Source: Rodentibacter genomosp. 2
GTDB lineage: Bacteria > Pseudomonadota > Gammaproteobacteria > Enterobacterales > Pasteurellaceae
DNA length: 58,719 bases
Reading direction: 5' to 3'
Assembly: GCA_001999425.1 (NCBI GenBank)
Contig: MLHP01000009.1
Coordinates: forward strand, 1 to 58,719
Part shown: piece by piece, positions 10,144 to 18,873 of the stretch
Layout of the letters: every line of letters begins with the position of its first letter
How positions within the stretch are numbered: position 1 is the stretch's first letter
The notes under the pieces: model-generated
The model's input: only the letters and a program-made list of their open reading frames with translations
What the model was told of the DNA's origin: nothing
Database searches by the model: none
Program-made: the position numbers and the translations under genes

Positions 10144-10341
10144 TTATGGATAAACGAGCCATATTTTCAGGGTTGGCATTAATAAAATATCGCATGATTC
10201 GCCTTGTTCAAATTGATGCCGTGTAGTCCTGCCGGTTCTAAAACAACTCAATTTTGACACGGTGCTTTGTCTGAAAATATCCGCTAGTTTTTGCAACGCA
10301 TAACGAAAACTACCTACACTAAAAATTTTGAGTAACACCAT
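10144..10341 (-). pseudogene. Remnant of a ModA-type substrate-binding protein
   Basis: A 65-codon reading frame begins TAATG-coupled to the molC stop. Its residues follow the N-terminal lobe of molybdate/tungstate binding proteins: LKIFSVGSFRYALQKLA resembles the usual 'K.F.AGSL..AL..LA' opening, and FEQGESCDI resembles the 'IE.GE.ADIF' stretch. There is no signal peptide, and after CDI the frame leaves the family. One base over, the codons read NPENMARLS, which continues the expected motif before a stop at about 10127. The gene is therefore both frameshifted and truncated to roughly a quarter of full length. The assignment is by remembered motif, not by search. Confidence 0.55.
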
Positions 10342-11111
10342 TAATCTTTTTTATTGAGCAAGGTTCCATACAAAGGCACAAAATGCTTAAAACACGATTG
10401 TTGATATTTCACTTGCTGTTCCAGCATCGACAAATGAAAAAGTGCGGTTAAATTTCCCGCCGTTAATATATTTACTGTCTCGCCAAATTGAATATCGTCT
10501 TTAATCATCAGCAAGGTTTTATTCGCTACTGCCGTCGCATGATTTGGTTGATGCGTAGTGAAGATAATTGTCATATTCCGATGTTTTGCCAAGTCTTGTA
10601 GTAAAGACAACACCACATTTTGATTGGCGAGATCCAACGCTGAAGTCGGTTCATCCAACAACATTAATTTACATTCTGACGCAATCGCACGCGCAATTAA
10701 AATCAGTTGTCGCTGCCCGCCGGAAAGGGAAACAAATTCGCGGTTCACTAAATGCGTCAAATTCAAATAATCCAATGCTTGCATTGCGACTTGATAATCG
10801 TACGCTTTTGGTTTGGCAAAGGTATTGATATGCTTAGTACGTCCCATTAGCACAATATCTAAAACAGAATAAGCAAAAGGCGAAGAAAAGAACTGCGGTA
10901 CAAAACAGATCGATTGATGTACTTCAATGTTGCCTTGAATCGGGTGGTGAATGCCGAGCAACAAATCCAATAAAGTGCTTTTTCCACACCCGTTTTGCCC
11001 TAAAATCGCCAAAATATCCCCTTGTTGAAGATCAAAATTCAATTGCTGAAACAGGAATTTTTCCGCCTGATAGTAAAAACCCAAATTTTCCACGGTGAGC
11101 ACTTTATTCAT
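10341..11111 (-). CDS. molC: Molybdate/tungstate ABC transporter ATP-binding protein MolC
   Basis: The cytosolic ATPase of a BtuCD-like (type II) importer. It has 256 residues: Walker A GQNGCGKST, Q-loop (CFVPQFF), signature LSGGQRQL, Walker B LMLLDEPTSALD and H-loop FTTHQPNH. The start overlaps the end of molB by 8 bp. With molB and molA it forms the set I recall as HI1470-HI1472 in H. influenzae, which transports molybdate and tungstate with low affinity. A haem, B12 or iron-chelate substrate cannot be excluded from sequence alone, but the nearby modD supports molybdate. Confidence 0.87.
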   Translation of the reverse strand: MNKVLTVENLGFYYQAEKFLFQQLNFDLQQGDILAILGQNGCGKSTLLDLLLGIHHPIQGNIEVHQSICFVPQFFSSPFAYSVLDIVLMGRTKHINTFAKPKAYDYQVAMQALDYLNLTHLVNREFVSLSGGQRQLILIARAIASECKLMLLDEPTSALDLANQNVVLSLLQDLAKHRNMTIIFTTHQPNHATAVANKTLLMIKDDIQFGETVNILTAGNLTALFHLSMLEQQVKYQQSCFKHFVPLYGTLLNKKD

Positions 11112-12117
11112 TCATGCCTCTGCATTTTAGTTTATACACCAACACGCCAAACAACGGCGTGCCGATAAGTGCGGTCAAAATACTGATCGGAATTTCGGCA
11201 GCGGAAAGGGAACGCGCTAGGTTATCCACCATTAACATATAAGTTGCACCGAGAAGCATAGTGCATGGCAACAAACGTTGATGATTGGCGCCTACCAGCA
11301 TACGGCTCAAATGCGGAATAATCAGCCCGACCCAGCCGATACTGCCGCTCACCGCCACCTGACCGGCGACCAATGAACCGCTGAGAAAAATCATCAGCCA
11401 GCGTAACGGTGCCACGTTCACACCCAAGGCTTTCGTTTCTTTATCGTCTAACGAAAGCAAATTCAAACGCCAGCTTAGACCAAGTAAAATCGTGCTACAC
11501 AGAAAAAACGGAACAAAGAAAAAGGTAAATTTTTCCCAGTTTGATGTAGCAAAACTGCCCATCAGCCAAAACACAATACTGGGTAATTTTTCTTCCGTAT
11601 CGGAAATATATTGCAAAAGACTGACAAGTGCGGAAAAAAGCCCGCTTAAAATCATCCCCACTAAGATCAACATCAACAGGCTACGTTGATTAAATTTAAA
11701 GCTGAATAGAAAAACTAAAGCAAGCGTACCGAAGCCAAACAAAATCGTGCTGGCAAATAAGCCGTATAAACTAAACCCAAAGAAAATCGCTAACGTGCCT
11801 CCGAAGGCAGAACCGGATGTGACACCAATAATATGCGGATCTACCAGTGGATTACGAAAAATGCCTTGCAACACTGCACCGCTCAACGCCAGCCCGCCAC
11901 CCACACAAAGTGCGGTTAAAATTCGCGGTAAACGGACTTGGAAAATCACTTGCTGTTGTACAGGATCGATTTCAAGTGCGGTTACTTTTGCCCATAGAAT
12001 TTGTCCAATCTGTGACAGAGATAAAGAATACGGCCCGATGCCTAAGGAAATCACGGCGGTCATTACAAGCAACAACATTAAACCGGCAAGAATCTTGGAG
12101 TAATTATTTGGCTGCAT
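11104..12117 (-). CDS. molB: Molybdate/tungstate ABC transporter permease MolB
   Basis: A FecCD/BtuC-type inner-membrane permease with about ten helices; 337 residues with the chosen start. The family's GGGLALSGAVLQGIFRNPL motif near residue 75 and the GSIGWVGLIIPHLSRM segment, which contacts the ATPase, are present. The ATG at 12117 overlaps the end of molA by 14 bp. A longer start at 12162 would add 15 residues and overlap molA by 59 bp. I prefer the shorter form, which equals the length I remember for the Haemophilus protein. Expression is probably coupled to molA. Confidence 0.88.
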   Translation of the reverse strand: MQPNNYSKILAGLMLLLVMTAVISLGIGPYSLSLSQIGQILWAKVTALEIDPVQQQVIFQVRLPRILTALCVGGGLALSGAVLQGIFRNPLVDPHIIGVTSGSAFGGTLAIFFGFSLYGLFASTILFGFGTLALVFLFSFKFNQRSLLMLILVGMILSGLFSALVSLLQYISDTEEKLPSIVFWLMGSFATSNWEKFTFFFVPFFLCSTILLGLSWRLNLLSLDDKETKALGVNVAPLRWLMIFLSGSLVAGQVAVSGSIGWVGLIIPHLSRMLVGANHQRLLPCTMLLGATYMLMVDNLARSLSAAEIPISILTALIGTPLFGVLVYKLKCRGMNE

Positions 12118-13159
12118 CGACGGTGTTGTAAGAAGTACGGTAGAATTTTTGGTAATAGTCATTCACCATTTTATCCAAATCCACATCTTGAAAACGTTGT
12201 GGATAAAGAGCTTTCGCCAACCACACCTCACCCAACGCCAAAGCTTCCGGCATTGGATAACCCCAAGCTTTCGCATATTCCGGCATCAGCAAGACTTTTT
12301 TATCTTTCACCGCCTGAATATTCGCCCAGCCTTGATCATTCAGAATTTGTGGTACGACATCAGGATAACGATCCTGTACCAAAATTACCGCCGGATTCCA
12401 TTCCAACACATTTTCCAAAGAAACTTGTTTGAAACCTTTGATCGTTGCCGCCGCTACATTGTAAGCGCCCGCGTGTTCCATCATCAATCCGGTATATTTA
12501 CCCGAACCGTAAGTGGCTAAATCCGGATTCGCCATATAGGTACGCACACGTTTGTCGGCCGGCACATCTCTTAAACGCGCCGTCAATAATTTACGATTGG
12601 CAAAGGCGGCTTTCACTAATTCATCACCCTGTTGTTTTTTCTCAAACACCTCAGCGATTAGCTCAATTCCTTGTTTTAAGCCATCGTTATAGGCTTTGTC
12701 TTCATCACTTAAGGTTGGGTTAAGCTTGCCTTTCTCTCCCGCTTCACCGGTACGCAACGAAATCGCCACGACCGGAATATTTAACTCACTGATTTGTTTA
12801 ATCATTTCCGGCGGTGCATAGTTGGTGACGAACACCACATCCGGTTTTAACGCCAATAGACTTTCAATATTAACGGAATTCAAATCACCCGGCATCGCCA
12901 TATTTTCCAGTTCCGGCGCAAAACGAATATAGTTTTTGCCCAGCTGTTTTTTCCAGTTGGAAAGTACCCCCACTATTTGTTTTGTGGCATTCAGCTGAAC
13001 AGCAATATTCAGTGTTTGGTGCTGTAATACCACGGCACGGTTAATATGGTCGGGAATCGTCACCTTGCGATCCAGCTGATCGATAATCACTCGATCGGCA
13101 AAAGCAGAAAAAGAAAGCGTTCCGAGTAAACCGGCGAGAATGAGTTTTTTGAGTTTCAT
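12104..13159 (-). CDS. molA: Molybdate/tungstate periplasmic binding protein MolA
   Basis: A periplasmic substrate-binding protein of the helical-hinge class (as in Fe-siderophore and B12 systems), 351 residues. A Sec signal peptide is clear: MKLKKL, a hydrophobic core, and cleavage after SAFA. Segments typical of the family are VVLQHQTLNIAVQLN, LLALKPDVVFVTN and WNPAVILVQD. AGGA precedes the ATG. It is the first gene of molABC and lies directly downstream of modD, 68 bp away, with an imperfect palindrome in the gap. Substrate is inferred from homology to HI1472. Confidence 0.88.
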   Translation of the reverse strand: MKLKKLILAGLLGTLSFSAFADRVIIDQLDRKVTIPDHINRAVVLQHQTLNIAVQLNATKQIVGVLSNWKKQLGKNYIRFAPELENMAMPGDLNSVNIESLLALKPDVVFVTNYAPPEMIKQISELNIPVVAISLRTGEAGEKGKLNPTLSDEDKAYNDGLKQGIELIAEVFEKKQQGDELVKAAFANRKLLTARLRDVPADKRVRTYMANPDLATYGSGKYTGLMMEHAGAYNVAAATIKGFKQVSLENVLEWNPAVILVQDRYPDVVPQILNDQGWANIQAVKDKKVLLMPEYAKAWGYPMPEALALGEVWLAKALYPQRFQDVDLDKMVNDYYQKFYRTSYNTVDAAK

Positions 13160-13190
13160 AGAATATCCTTATTTAATAGAGGAGAAGCTT

Positions 13191-13219
13191 CATTGCATAT
13201 TAAATGATATAAAGCAACG
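13191..13219. promoter_or_regulatory. Imperfect palindrome upstream of molA, ModE-like
   Basis: CATTGCATAT and ATATAAAGCAACG form an imperfect inverted repeat around TAAATG between modD and molA. Spacing and the AT-rich TATAT half-sites recall ModE operators. This is only a motif guess; CRP or no site at all is possible. Confidence 0.28.
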
Positions 13220-13227
13220 GATTGGGT

Positions 13228-14073
13228 TTAAATTTTTTCAATGATTACTTTAATATCTTCCGGCGGCGCATAATAAGGTGCGGAAGTGATAAACAAACGA
13301 ATGCCCAATTTAGCATAATCCGCCACATTATTTTTATTCACACCACCCGCTACTGAAAGGAGGATGTTCTTTTGTTGTGATTGGAGTAATTCGAGTGCTT
13401 GTTTCACTTCCTGTGGTAACCATTTATCAAGCTGAATAATATCCGGTTCGGCAGAAAGCATTTGTTCAAATTGCTCAAAATTATCCGCTTCCAGCGTAAT
13501 TTTATTTTCCGGCGCTTCACGGCGTAGCGTTTTGACAATGTTTTTCCAATCATTTGAATCGGAAAGCAAATTGCGGTGATTGGTAAATACCAACAAAGTT
13601 TCGCTAATCCCTTGGCGATGAATATGCCCACCGGCAGCAAGTACCGCATTGGTCGCTAATTTACGTGTATTCGGAATGCTTTTACGGGTGCAAGCCACCA
13701 CTGCGTCGGGGTTGATGGCTTTCGCATTGGCAATCATCTCTGCGGTATATTGCGCCACACCGCACGACCACTCCAACACCAGTTGTACCACTTTCCAGCC
13801 TTGATGTAGCTTATCTGCCGCCCCTTCCGCACTTAATAGTAATGTTCCGGCTTCCACAACATCACCTTCTTTCACATATAAGAGCGGTTGAAGATCGAGT
13901 TTTTTTAGCAATTTTTCCGCCACGGAAATTCCTGCTACCACACCGGCATTTTTGCGTTTAAAGATCATCTTTGCCGCCACATTTTCAACACCGAGCGAGT
14001 GCGTGGTTAAATCGCCGCGATAAATATCTTCCAGTAAAAAATCATCTAATTCTTTGTCGGAAAAATAGATCAT
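13228..14073 (-). CDS. modD: ModD, nicotinate-nucleotide pyrophosphorylase-like protein
   Basis: A 281-residue homologue of quinolinate phosphoribosyltransferase (NadC) found next to molybdate transport genes. Its role is unsettled. NadC-fold features: an N-terminal GDLTTHSLG segment, [14 protein letters not shown] (phosphate-binding arginines and lysines), [15 protein letters not shown] and [16 protein letters not shown] near the end. The NadC-typical 'TRKT.PGLR' appears as TRKSIPNTR, the ModD variant. AAGGAG precedes the ATG. It sits 9 bp after the ATPase gene of the modABC set and before molABC, so it may bridge both into one transcript. Confidence 0.9.
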   Translation of the reverse strand: MIYFSDKELDDFLLEDIYRGDLTTHSLGVENVAAKMIFKRKNAGVVAGISVAEKLLKKLDLQPLLYVKEGDVVEAGTLLLSAEGAADKLHQGWKVVQLVLEWSCGVAQYTAEMIANAKAINPDAVVACTRKSIPNTRKLATNAVLAAGGHIHRQGISETLLVFTNHRNLLSDSNDWKNIVKTLRREAPENKITLEADNFEQFEQMLSAEPDIIQLDKWLPQEVKQALELLQSQQKNILLSVAGGVNKNNVADYAKLGIRLFITSAPYYAPPEDIKVIIEKI

Positions 14074-14082
14074 AAAATCTCC

Positions 14083-14688
14083 TTAAATTAATTTTCCTTG
14101 ATGTAACCGAATTTGTTTATCGGAAAAATAATCCGCCTCTCGCGGCTCATGTGTCACTAAAAGTGTGGTGATTTGATGAGTTTGAATAAAGCTTTTCAAT
14201 ACTTTCCAAATAGCTTGTCGTGATTGCCAATCCAGCGATGAAAAAGGCTCATCGAGCAATAATAAATCCGGTAAATGAATTAATGCTCTAGCCAAAGCTG
14301 CACGCTGTTGCTCACCGCCGGAAAGTTGATGGGGATAACGTTCCATTAAGTGTTCAATATGAAGTGCGGTCAATAATCGGTGCTTTTCTTCCATAGAAGC
14401 CTTTGGATTTGCCAAAGTTAAATTGCCACTGACAGTTTTATGTGGGAATAAGTAAAGTCGCTGATTCAAATAACGGCAATTACGTTTCCAAGGCGCGAAC
14501 AATGCCAAATTTTGTCGGTTTAACAAGATGAACCCGGAATAATCCTTATAGCCTGCAATAGCATTTAACAAGGTGGTTTTTCCACTACCCGATTGTCCGA
14601 CCACAGAAAGACACTCGCCTTTTTCAAGATAAAAGGAAACGTTCTTTAAAATACCAACTTGCAACTGCTCAATTTGTAACATCTTCAT
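14083..14688 (-). CDS. Molybdate-type ABC transporter ATP-binding protein (short ModC-like)
   Basis: A 201-residue ABC ATPase: Walker [10 protein letters not shown], signature [14 protein letters not shown], Walker [14 protein letters not shown]-loop LVTHEPRE. It ends soon after the H-loop and lacks the C-terminal MOP/TOBE domain that binds oxyanions in classical ModC (about 350 residues). Transport is thus unlikely to be trans-inhibited by that route. The start overlaps the permease gene by 20 bp; an ATG two codons downstream is equally possible. It works with the permease and binding protein upstream. Confidence 0.85.
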   Translation of the reverse strand: MKMLQIEQLQVGILKNVSFYLEKGECLSVVGQSGSGKTTLLNAIAGYKDYSGFILLNRQNLALFAPWKRNCRYLNQRLYLFPHKTVSGNLTLANPKASMEEKHRLLTALHIEHLMERYPHQLSGGEQQRAALARALIHLPDLLLLDEPFSSLDWQSRQAIWKVLKSFIQTHQITTLLVTHEPREADYFSDKQIRLHQGKLI

Positions 14689-15481
14689 ATTTCCGATTCA
14701 TGATTCTTAAAACAGACAAAAGACAGGCTGAAATAAACAGCAACCACAAGGAAGCGCCGATAGCAATTTCAAAATCACCGCTGGCAATGTTCAAATACAC
14801 CGCCATAGGCAATGTTTCTGTTTTAAATCTCGTCGCACCGGCAAGCATTAAAGTTGCGCCAAATTCACCAATAGCCCGTGACCACGCCAAAATCGCTCCA
14901 GCCAATAAAGGCTTCCAACACATCGGCAATTCGATTTTTAACAAGGTTTGAAACGGTGACAACCCCAAGTTATAAGATGCCAAGCGATAACCCGGATCGA
15001 ATGCGGAAAAAATACCAGTTGCGCTACGAAATAAAATGGCGCTGGCAATATAGGTTTGCGCAACGATAATGCCTATGGGGCTAAAAATCCATTTCCCGAT
15101 AGAAGGAATTAATTGGCTTAATATGCCTTGCGAATTAAACAATAACAGTAAACTCAAACCTGTCACAAGGGGTGGCAATACCATAGGTAAATCAAGCAAA
15201 GTGTCAAAAATCTTTTGAAAAGACAACCGCACTTGGCTCATCACCCAAGCGGAAGGAATAGCAAGGCAAAGCGCTAACAATAACGAAAGGATTGAGGTTC
15301 CTAAGGACATCCGAAGAGCAAAGTGCAATTCGGGATCGAACAATATTTTTTGGAAAAAATAGGTATCCAGTTTCATGATTAAAGAAAGCACCGTTCCCAC
15401 TACAATCGACAAAAACACGATTAATGGGAGTAGTGCCAACTTTAAACTCAAACTTTTATTTAATAGGTAAGAAGCCTTCAT
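14669..15481 (-). CDS. Molybdate-type ABC transporter permease (ModB-like)
   Basis: A type I ABC permease of the ModB/CysTW group, 270 residues, six or so helices. It has [17 protein letters not shown] and the EAA-type cytoplasmic loop ([17 protein letters not shown], then [20 protein letters not shown]), both highly typical of ModB. The ATG at 15481 lies 26 bp inside the binding-protein gene, with no strong ribosome site, which suggests coupled translation. Molybdate, tungstate or sulfate are all conceivable substrates. The modD neighbour favours molybdate or tungstate. Confidence 0.85.
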   Translation of the reverse strand: MKASYLLNKSLSLKLALLPLIVFLSIVVGTVLSLIMKLDTYFFQKILFDPELHFALRMSLGTSILSLLLALCLAIPSAWVMSQVRLSFQKIFDTLLDLPMVLPPLVTGLSLLLLFNSQGILSQLIPSIGKWIFSPIGIIVAQTYIASAILFRSATGIFSAFDPGYRLASYNLGLSPFQTLLKIELPMCWKPLLAGAILAWSRAIGEFGATLMLAGATRFKTETLPMAVYLNIASGDFEIAIGASLWLLFISACLLSVLRIMNRKYEDVTN

Positions 15482-16193
15482 CGGTAAAATACTTCACACC
15501 TTGTACGGATTGGAAGAAATCAAATAATTGTTTTGCCTCGACAGGATGCGGAGAAGAAGCCAACAATGCCAAAGTCACGTTTTCTTCCGGCGTACCTTGC
15601 GGGTTTGGTAATAACACGACTTTATCGCGCACTTTCCATGCACCGGAACGCCCGACCACAGCGGCATCCACATCACCATTTAACAAATACAGCATTAATT
15701 GTTTCGCTGTCGCGGTTTTCACGATTACTTTTTCGTTTAATTGTTGTTGATAGCCGGAAAGCTCGAACATTTTCTCCGCACCTTTACCCAGTGCCATTGC
15801 TTTGCTATCGCCGATACCTAAACGAAGTGAACTTTCCGCTAAGGCTCTGAAAGAATCAATACCCTGTGCTTTATCTTTACGCACTGCCAAAACAGGAATG
15901 TGGAGCACTATCGCTCCCACAGCCTTCACATCATTAGTTTTTTGTAATTTTTTAACGTAATCTTCAGAACCGGATAAGAAAAGATCACCGGTTTTCATCG
16001 TGTTATAACGCGCTAAAATTTGACCGGAACCGCCATATTCCACAGTAACTTTATTTCCCGTTTCTTTTTCAAACTGTTGCACAATTTTTTCTACCGGATC
16101 TTTTAATCCCGCTCCGGCATATAAATAAAGATCTGCCGCATTTACCGACCCCATAGCAACCATTGTCGTAGCCAGCACCGCTAATTTTTTCAT
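15456..16193 (-). CDS. Periplasmic molybdate/tungstate-binding protein (ModA-like)
   Basis: A 245-residue extracytoplasmic binding protein of the ModA superfamily. The signal peptide is MKKLAVLATTMVAMGSVNA. The mature part starts DLYLYAGAGLKDPVEKIVQQFE, followed by YGGSGQILARYNTMKTGDLFLSG. These are the anion-contacting first-lobe motifs of the family. Start at 16193 because a strong AAGGAGG lies 6 bp upstream. It heads the set binding protein-permease-ATPase-modD. An operator-like repeat lies about 40 bp upstream. Confidence 0.87.
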   Translation of the reverse strand: MKKLAVLATTMVAMGSVNAADLYLYAGAGLKDPVEKIVQQFEKETGNKVTVEYGGSGQILARYNTMKTGDLFLSGSEDYVKKLQKTNDVKAVGAIVLHIPVLAVRKDKAQGIDSFRALAESSLRLGIGDSKAMALGKGAEKMFELSGYQQQLNEKVIVKTATAKQLMLYLLNGDVDAAVVGRSGAWKVRDKVVLLPNPQGTPEENVTLALLASSPHPVEAKQLFDFFQSVQGVKYFTDEGFLPIK

Positions 16194-16231
16194 ATTACCT
16201 CCTTGAATTAAAGAACCGTAGTCTAACATAA

Positions 16232-16257
16232 TCGCTATATAAAAATAAACATAATGA
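16232..16257. promoter_or_regulatory. Possible ModE-type operator before the modA-like gene
   Basis: TCGCTATATA and AACATAATGA are inverted half-sites (six of ten positions symmetric) 39-64 bp before the ATG. ModE operators have TATAT-rich half-sites of this kind. Suggestive only. Confidence 0.33.
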
Positions 16258-16268
16258 AGCACATAAGA

Positions 16269-16308
16269 AGAGTGCGGTCAAAAACGCTACTGTTTTTAAC
16301 CGCACTTT
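16269..16308 (-). terminator. USS-pair terminator of hldE
   Basis: AGTGCGGTCAAAAAC and GTTTTTAACCGCACT pair almost fully around a short loop. It lies after the hldE stop on the minus strand. Confidence 0.75.
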
Positions 16309-16344
16309 ACGATGAAACAAAGCCGACCTCGTCAGCTTTTTTTC

Positions 16345-17775
16345 TTAATCTTTCAAAGATTTAATTTTTTCAATGACATTCGTAGTCGAGCAACCGTTTT
16401 CAAAATTTAGCACTTTCACATCCCCACCATTTGTCCAAACTTCTTGGCTGCCGGCGATCTCTTCCGGCTTATAATCCCCGCCTTTTACGAGTAAATCAGG
16501 CAAGATTTCACCAATCAAGCGTTGCGGCGTATCTTCCGTAAAAGGAACAAGCCAATCTACCGACGATAATCCCGCCAATACCGCCATACGGGTATCAAGA
16601 TTATTAATTGGACGACTTTCTCCTTTCAAGCGTTTGACAGATTCATCACTATTCACTGCAACAACTAAACGATCGCCTAATTTACGGGCATTTTCAAGAT
16701 AAGACACGTGTCCCGGGTGTAAAATATCAAAACAGCCATTTGTCATTACAATCTTTTCACCACGGGCTTTCGCTTGTGCGACCACTTCCTTGAGCTGTGT
16801 TTCTGTCATAATACCAAAACCGCTTTCCGGCCGAGCGTGAATCGCATTTTCAAGTTCTACGTTAGAAACCGTTGAAGTCCCCAATTTGCCCACAACAATG
16901 CCTGCTGCAACATTCGCTAAATAACAGGCTTCTTCAAAAGAACGCCCATCTGCCAGTGCTGTCGCCAACACGCTAATTACCGTATCACCTGCGCCCGTCA
17001 CATCAAAAACTTCTTTCGCCACTGTTGGCAAATGATAAGGTTCTTGATTTGGACGAAGCAAGGTCATCCCTTTTTCAGATCGGGTGACCAAAAGTGCGGT
17101 CAATTCTATGTCAGAAATTAATTTCAAACCTTTTTCAATGATCGCTTCTTCCGTGTTGCATTTGCCTACCACCGCTTCAAATTCAGCCATATTTGGGGTG
17201 AGCAAGGTCGCGCCACGATAGCGTTCAAAATCCGTGCCTTTTGGATCAATGAGTACTGGCACATTAGCTTTACGTGCAATCTGAATCATTTTTTGCACTT
17301 CTTTTAACGTACCTTTGCCATAATCGGAAAGCACTAAAGCACCGTAATTTTTGACCGCACTTTCCAGTTTAGAAAGTAAATCCTGACAATCTACATTATT
17401 AAAATCTTCTTCAAAATCAAGGCGTAAAAGCTGCTGATGACGGGATAAAATGCGTAATTTGGTAATCGTCGGATGACTACTTAATGCAACAAAATTACAA
17501 TCAATATGTTGATCTTTTAGCAAATAAGATAATGCCGTGCCGGTCTCATCTTGCCCGATCAACCCCATCAACTGAACCGGTACATTCAGTGAAGCAATAT
17601 TCATCGCCACATTCGCTGCACCACCGGCACGTTCTTCATTTTCTTGCACTCGCACCACCGGCACCGGTGCCTCAGGTGAAATTCGGTTGGTTGCACCAAA
17701 CCAATAACGATCAAGCATTACATCGCCTAATACAAGGACTTTTGCCTGTTTAAATTCTGCTAAATACTGAGCCAT
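16345..17775 (-). CDS. hldE: Bifunctional heptose-7-phosphate kinase / heptose-1-phosphate adenylyltransferase
   Basis: Makes ADP-D-glycero-D-manno-heptose for the lipopolysaccharide inner core. It has 476 residues and two domains: a PfkB/ribokinase-like kinase (about 1-320, with [13 protein letters not shown] and the [11 protein letters not shown] catalytic motif) and a cytidylyltransferase-like domain ([20 protein letters not shown], with the HxGH motif). AAGAGAG lies before the ATG at 17773-17775; an in-frame ATG at 17814 has no such site. Divergent from lpxL, an arrangement I recall for rfaE/htrB in H. influenzae, so both lipooligosaccharide genes share one control region. Confidence 0.96.
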   Translation of the reverse strand: MAQYLAEFKQAKVLVLGDVMLDRYWFGATNRISPEAPVPVVRVQENEERAGGAANVAMNIASLNVPVQLMGLIGQDETGTALSYLLKDQHIDCNFVALSSHPTITKLRILSRHQQLLRLDFEEDFNNVDCQDLLSKLESAVKNYGALVLSDYGKGTLKEVQKMIQIARKANVPVLIDPKGTDFERYRGATLLTPNMAEFEAVVGKCNTEEAIIEKGLKLISDIELTALLVTRSEKGMTLLRPNQEPYHLPTVAKEVFDVTGAGDTVISVLATALADGRSFEEACYLANVAAGIVVGKLGTSTVSNVELENAIHARPESGFGIMTETQLKEVVAQAKARGEKIVMTNGCFDILHPGHVSYLENARKLGDRLVVAVNSDESVKRLKGESRPINNLDTRMAVLAGLSSVDWLVPFTEDTPQRLIGEILPDLLVKGGDYKPEEIAGSQEVWTNGGDVKVLNFENGCSTTNVIEKIKSLKD

Positions 17776-17861
17776 GCTATTCTCTCTTGGAAAAAATTGG
17801 CGTGATTTTACCACAAGTCATTTTTACGTTAAACTACCGCGCAATTTCATGGAGAATGATA

Positions 17862-18797
17862 ATGAAAAATAACAAACTCCCTAGGTTTCAACGCACTTTT
17901 CTTGCCCCTAAATATTGGGGATTCTGGCTTGGACTTGCTCTTTGGCGTGCCATTTTACTGTTGCCCTACCCGATTTTACGCCACATAGGTAACGGCTTGG
18001 GTCGGCTTTTTTCCCTGTTAAAAATCGGCAAACGCCGTGCCGCCATTGCACGCCGCAATCTTGAACTTTGCTTTCCCGATATGCCGGAACATGAGCGGGA
18101 AACCCTATTACAAGAAAATTTGCGTGCCGTAGGCATGGCAATTATAGAAACCGGTATGGCATGGTTTTGGTCTGATGCCCGCATAAAAAAATGGTCGAAA
18201 ATTGAGGGGCTACATCATCTAAAAGATCATCAGCAAGACGGCATTATTTTTGTGGGAGTACATTTTCTCACATTAGAACTCGGTGCCCGCATTGTAGGCT
18301 TAGATCACCCCGGATTAGGCGTGTATCGCCCGAATGACGACCCGCTTTTAGATTGGCTACAAACCCAAGGACGCTTGCGTTCCAATAAAGATATGCTGGA
18401 TCGCAAAGATCTTCGCGGTATGATTAAAGCCCTGCGCCAAGGTGAAACCATTTGGTATGCACCTGATCATGATTACGGACGAAAAAACGCCGTGTTTGTG
18501 CCGTTTTTTGCCGTACCCGATGCTTGCACCACCACCGGTAGCTACTATTTATTAAAGTCCTCTCCGAAAAGCAAAATCATCCCCTTTGCACCGCTTCGCA
18601 ATCAAGATGGTTCGGGCTATACGGTGAGCATTTCACCACCGGTGGATTTCACAGATTTAGAGGATGAAACGAGCATTGCCACACGAATGAACCGCCTTGT
18701 AGAAAAAGAAATTCTAAAAGGAGTAGAACAATATATGTGGCTACATCGCCGTTTTAAAACACGCCCCAATGAAACTGATCCAAGTTTATATAACTAA
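17862..18797 (+). CDS. lpxL: Lipid A biosynthesis lauroyl acyltransferase (HtrB/LpxL type)
   Basis: An inner-membrane acyltransferase that adds a secondary acyl chain to Kdo2-lipid IVA. It has 311 residues. One N-terminal membrane segment (YWGFWLGLALWRAILLLPYP) precedes the domain. The catalytic HX4(D/E) motif appears as HFLTLE, followed by VYRPNDDPLLDW and the later PDHDYGRK segment. GGAGA precedes the ATG by 6 bp. I chose LpxL over LpxM by the hldE neighbourhood and general resemblance to HtrB. The exact acyl specificity cannot be read from sequence. Confidence 0.9.
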   Translation: MKNNKLPRFQRTFLAPKYWGFWLGLALWRAILLLPYPILRHIGNGLGRLFSLLKIGKRRAAIARRNLELCFPDMPEHERETLLQENLRAVGMAIIETGMAWFWSDARIKKWSKIEGLHHLKDHQQDGIIFVGVHFLTLELGARIVGLDHPGLGVYRPNDDPLLDWLQTQGRLRSNKDMLDRKDLRGMIKALRQGETIWYAPDHDYGRKNAVFVPFFAVPDACTTTGSYYLLKSSPKSKIIPFAPLRNQDGSGYTVSISPPVDFTDLEDETSIATRMNRLVEKEILKGVEQYMWLHRRFKTRPNETDPSLYN

Positions 18798-18799
18798 AG

Positions 18800-18827
18800 A
18801 GTGCGGTCGAAAATAACCGCACTTTTT
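18800..18827 (+). terminator. USS-pair terminator of lpxL
   Basis: AGTGCGGT and ACCGCACT pair across an 8-nt loop and are followed by TTTT, between lpxL and parE. Confidence 0.8.
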
Positions 18828-18873
18828 GATACACTCTTTCGCAATTTTTCTATATCTAATAAATAACCTAAAC

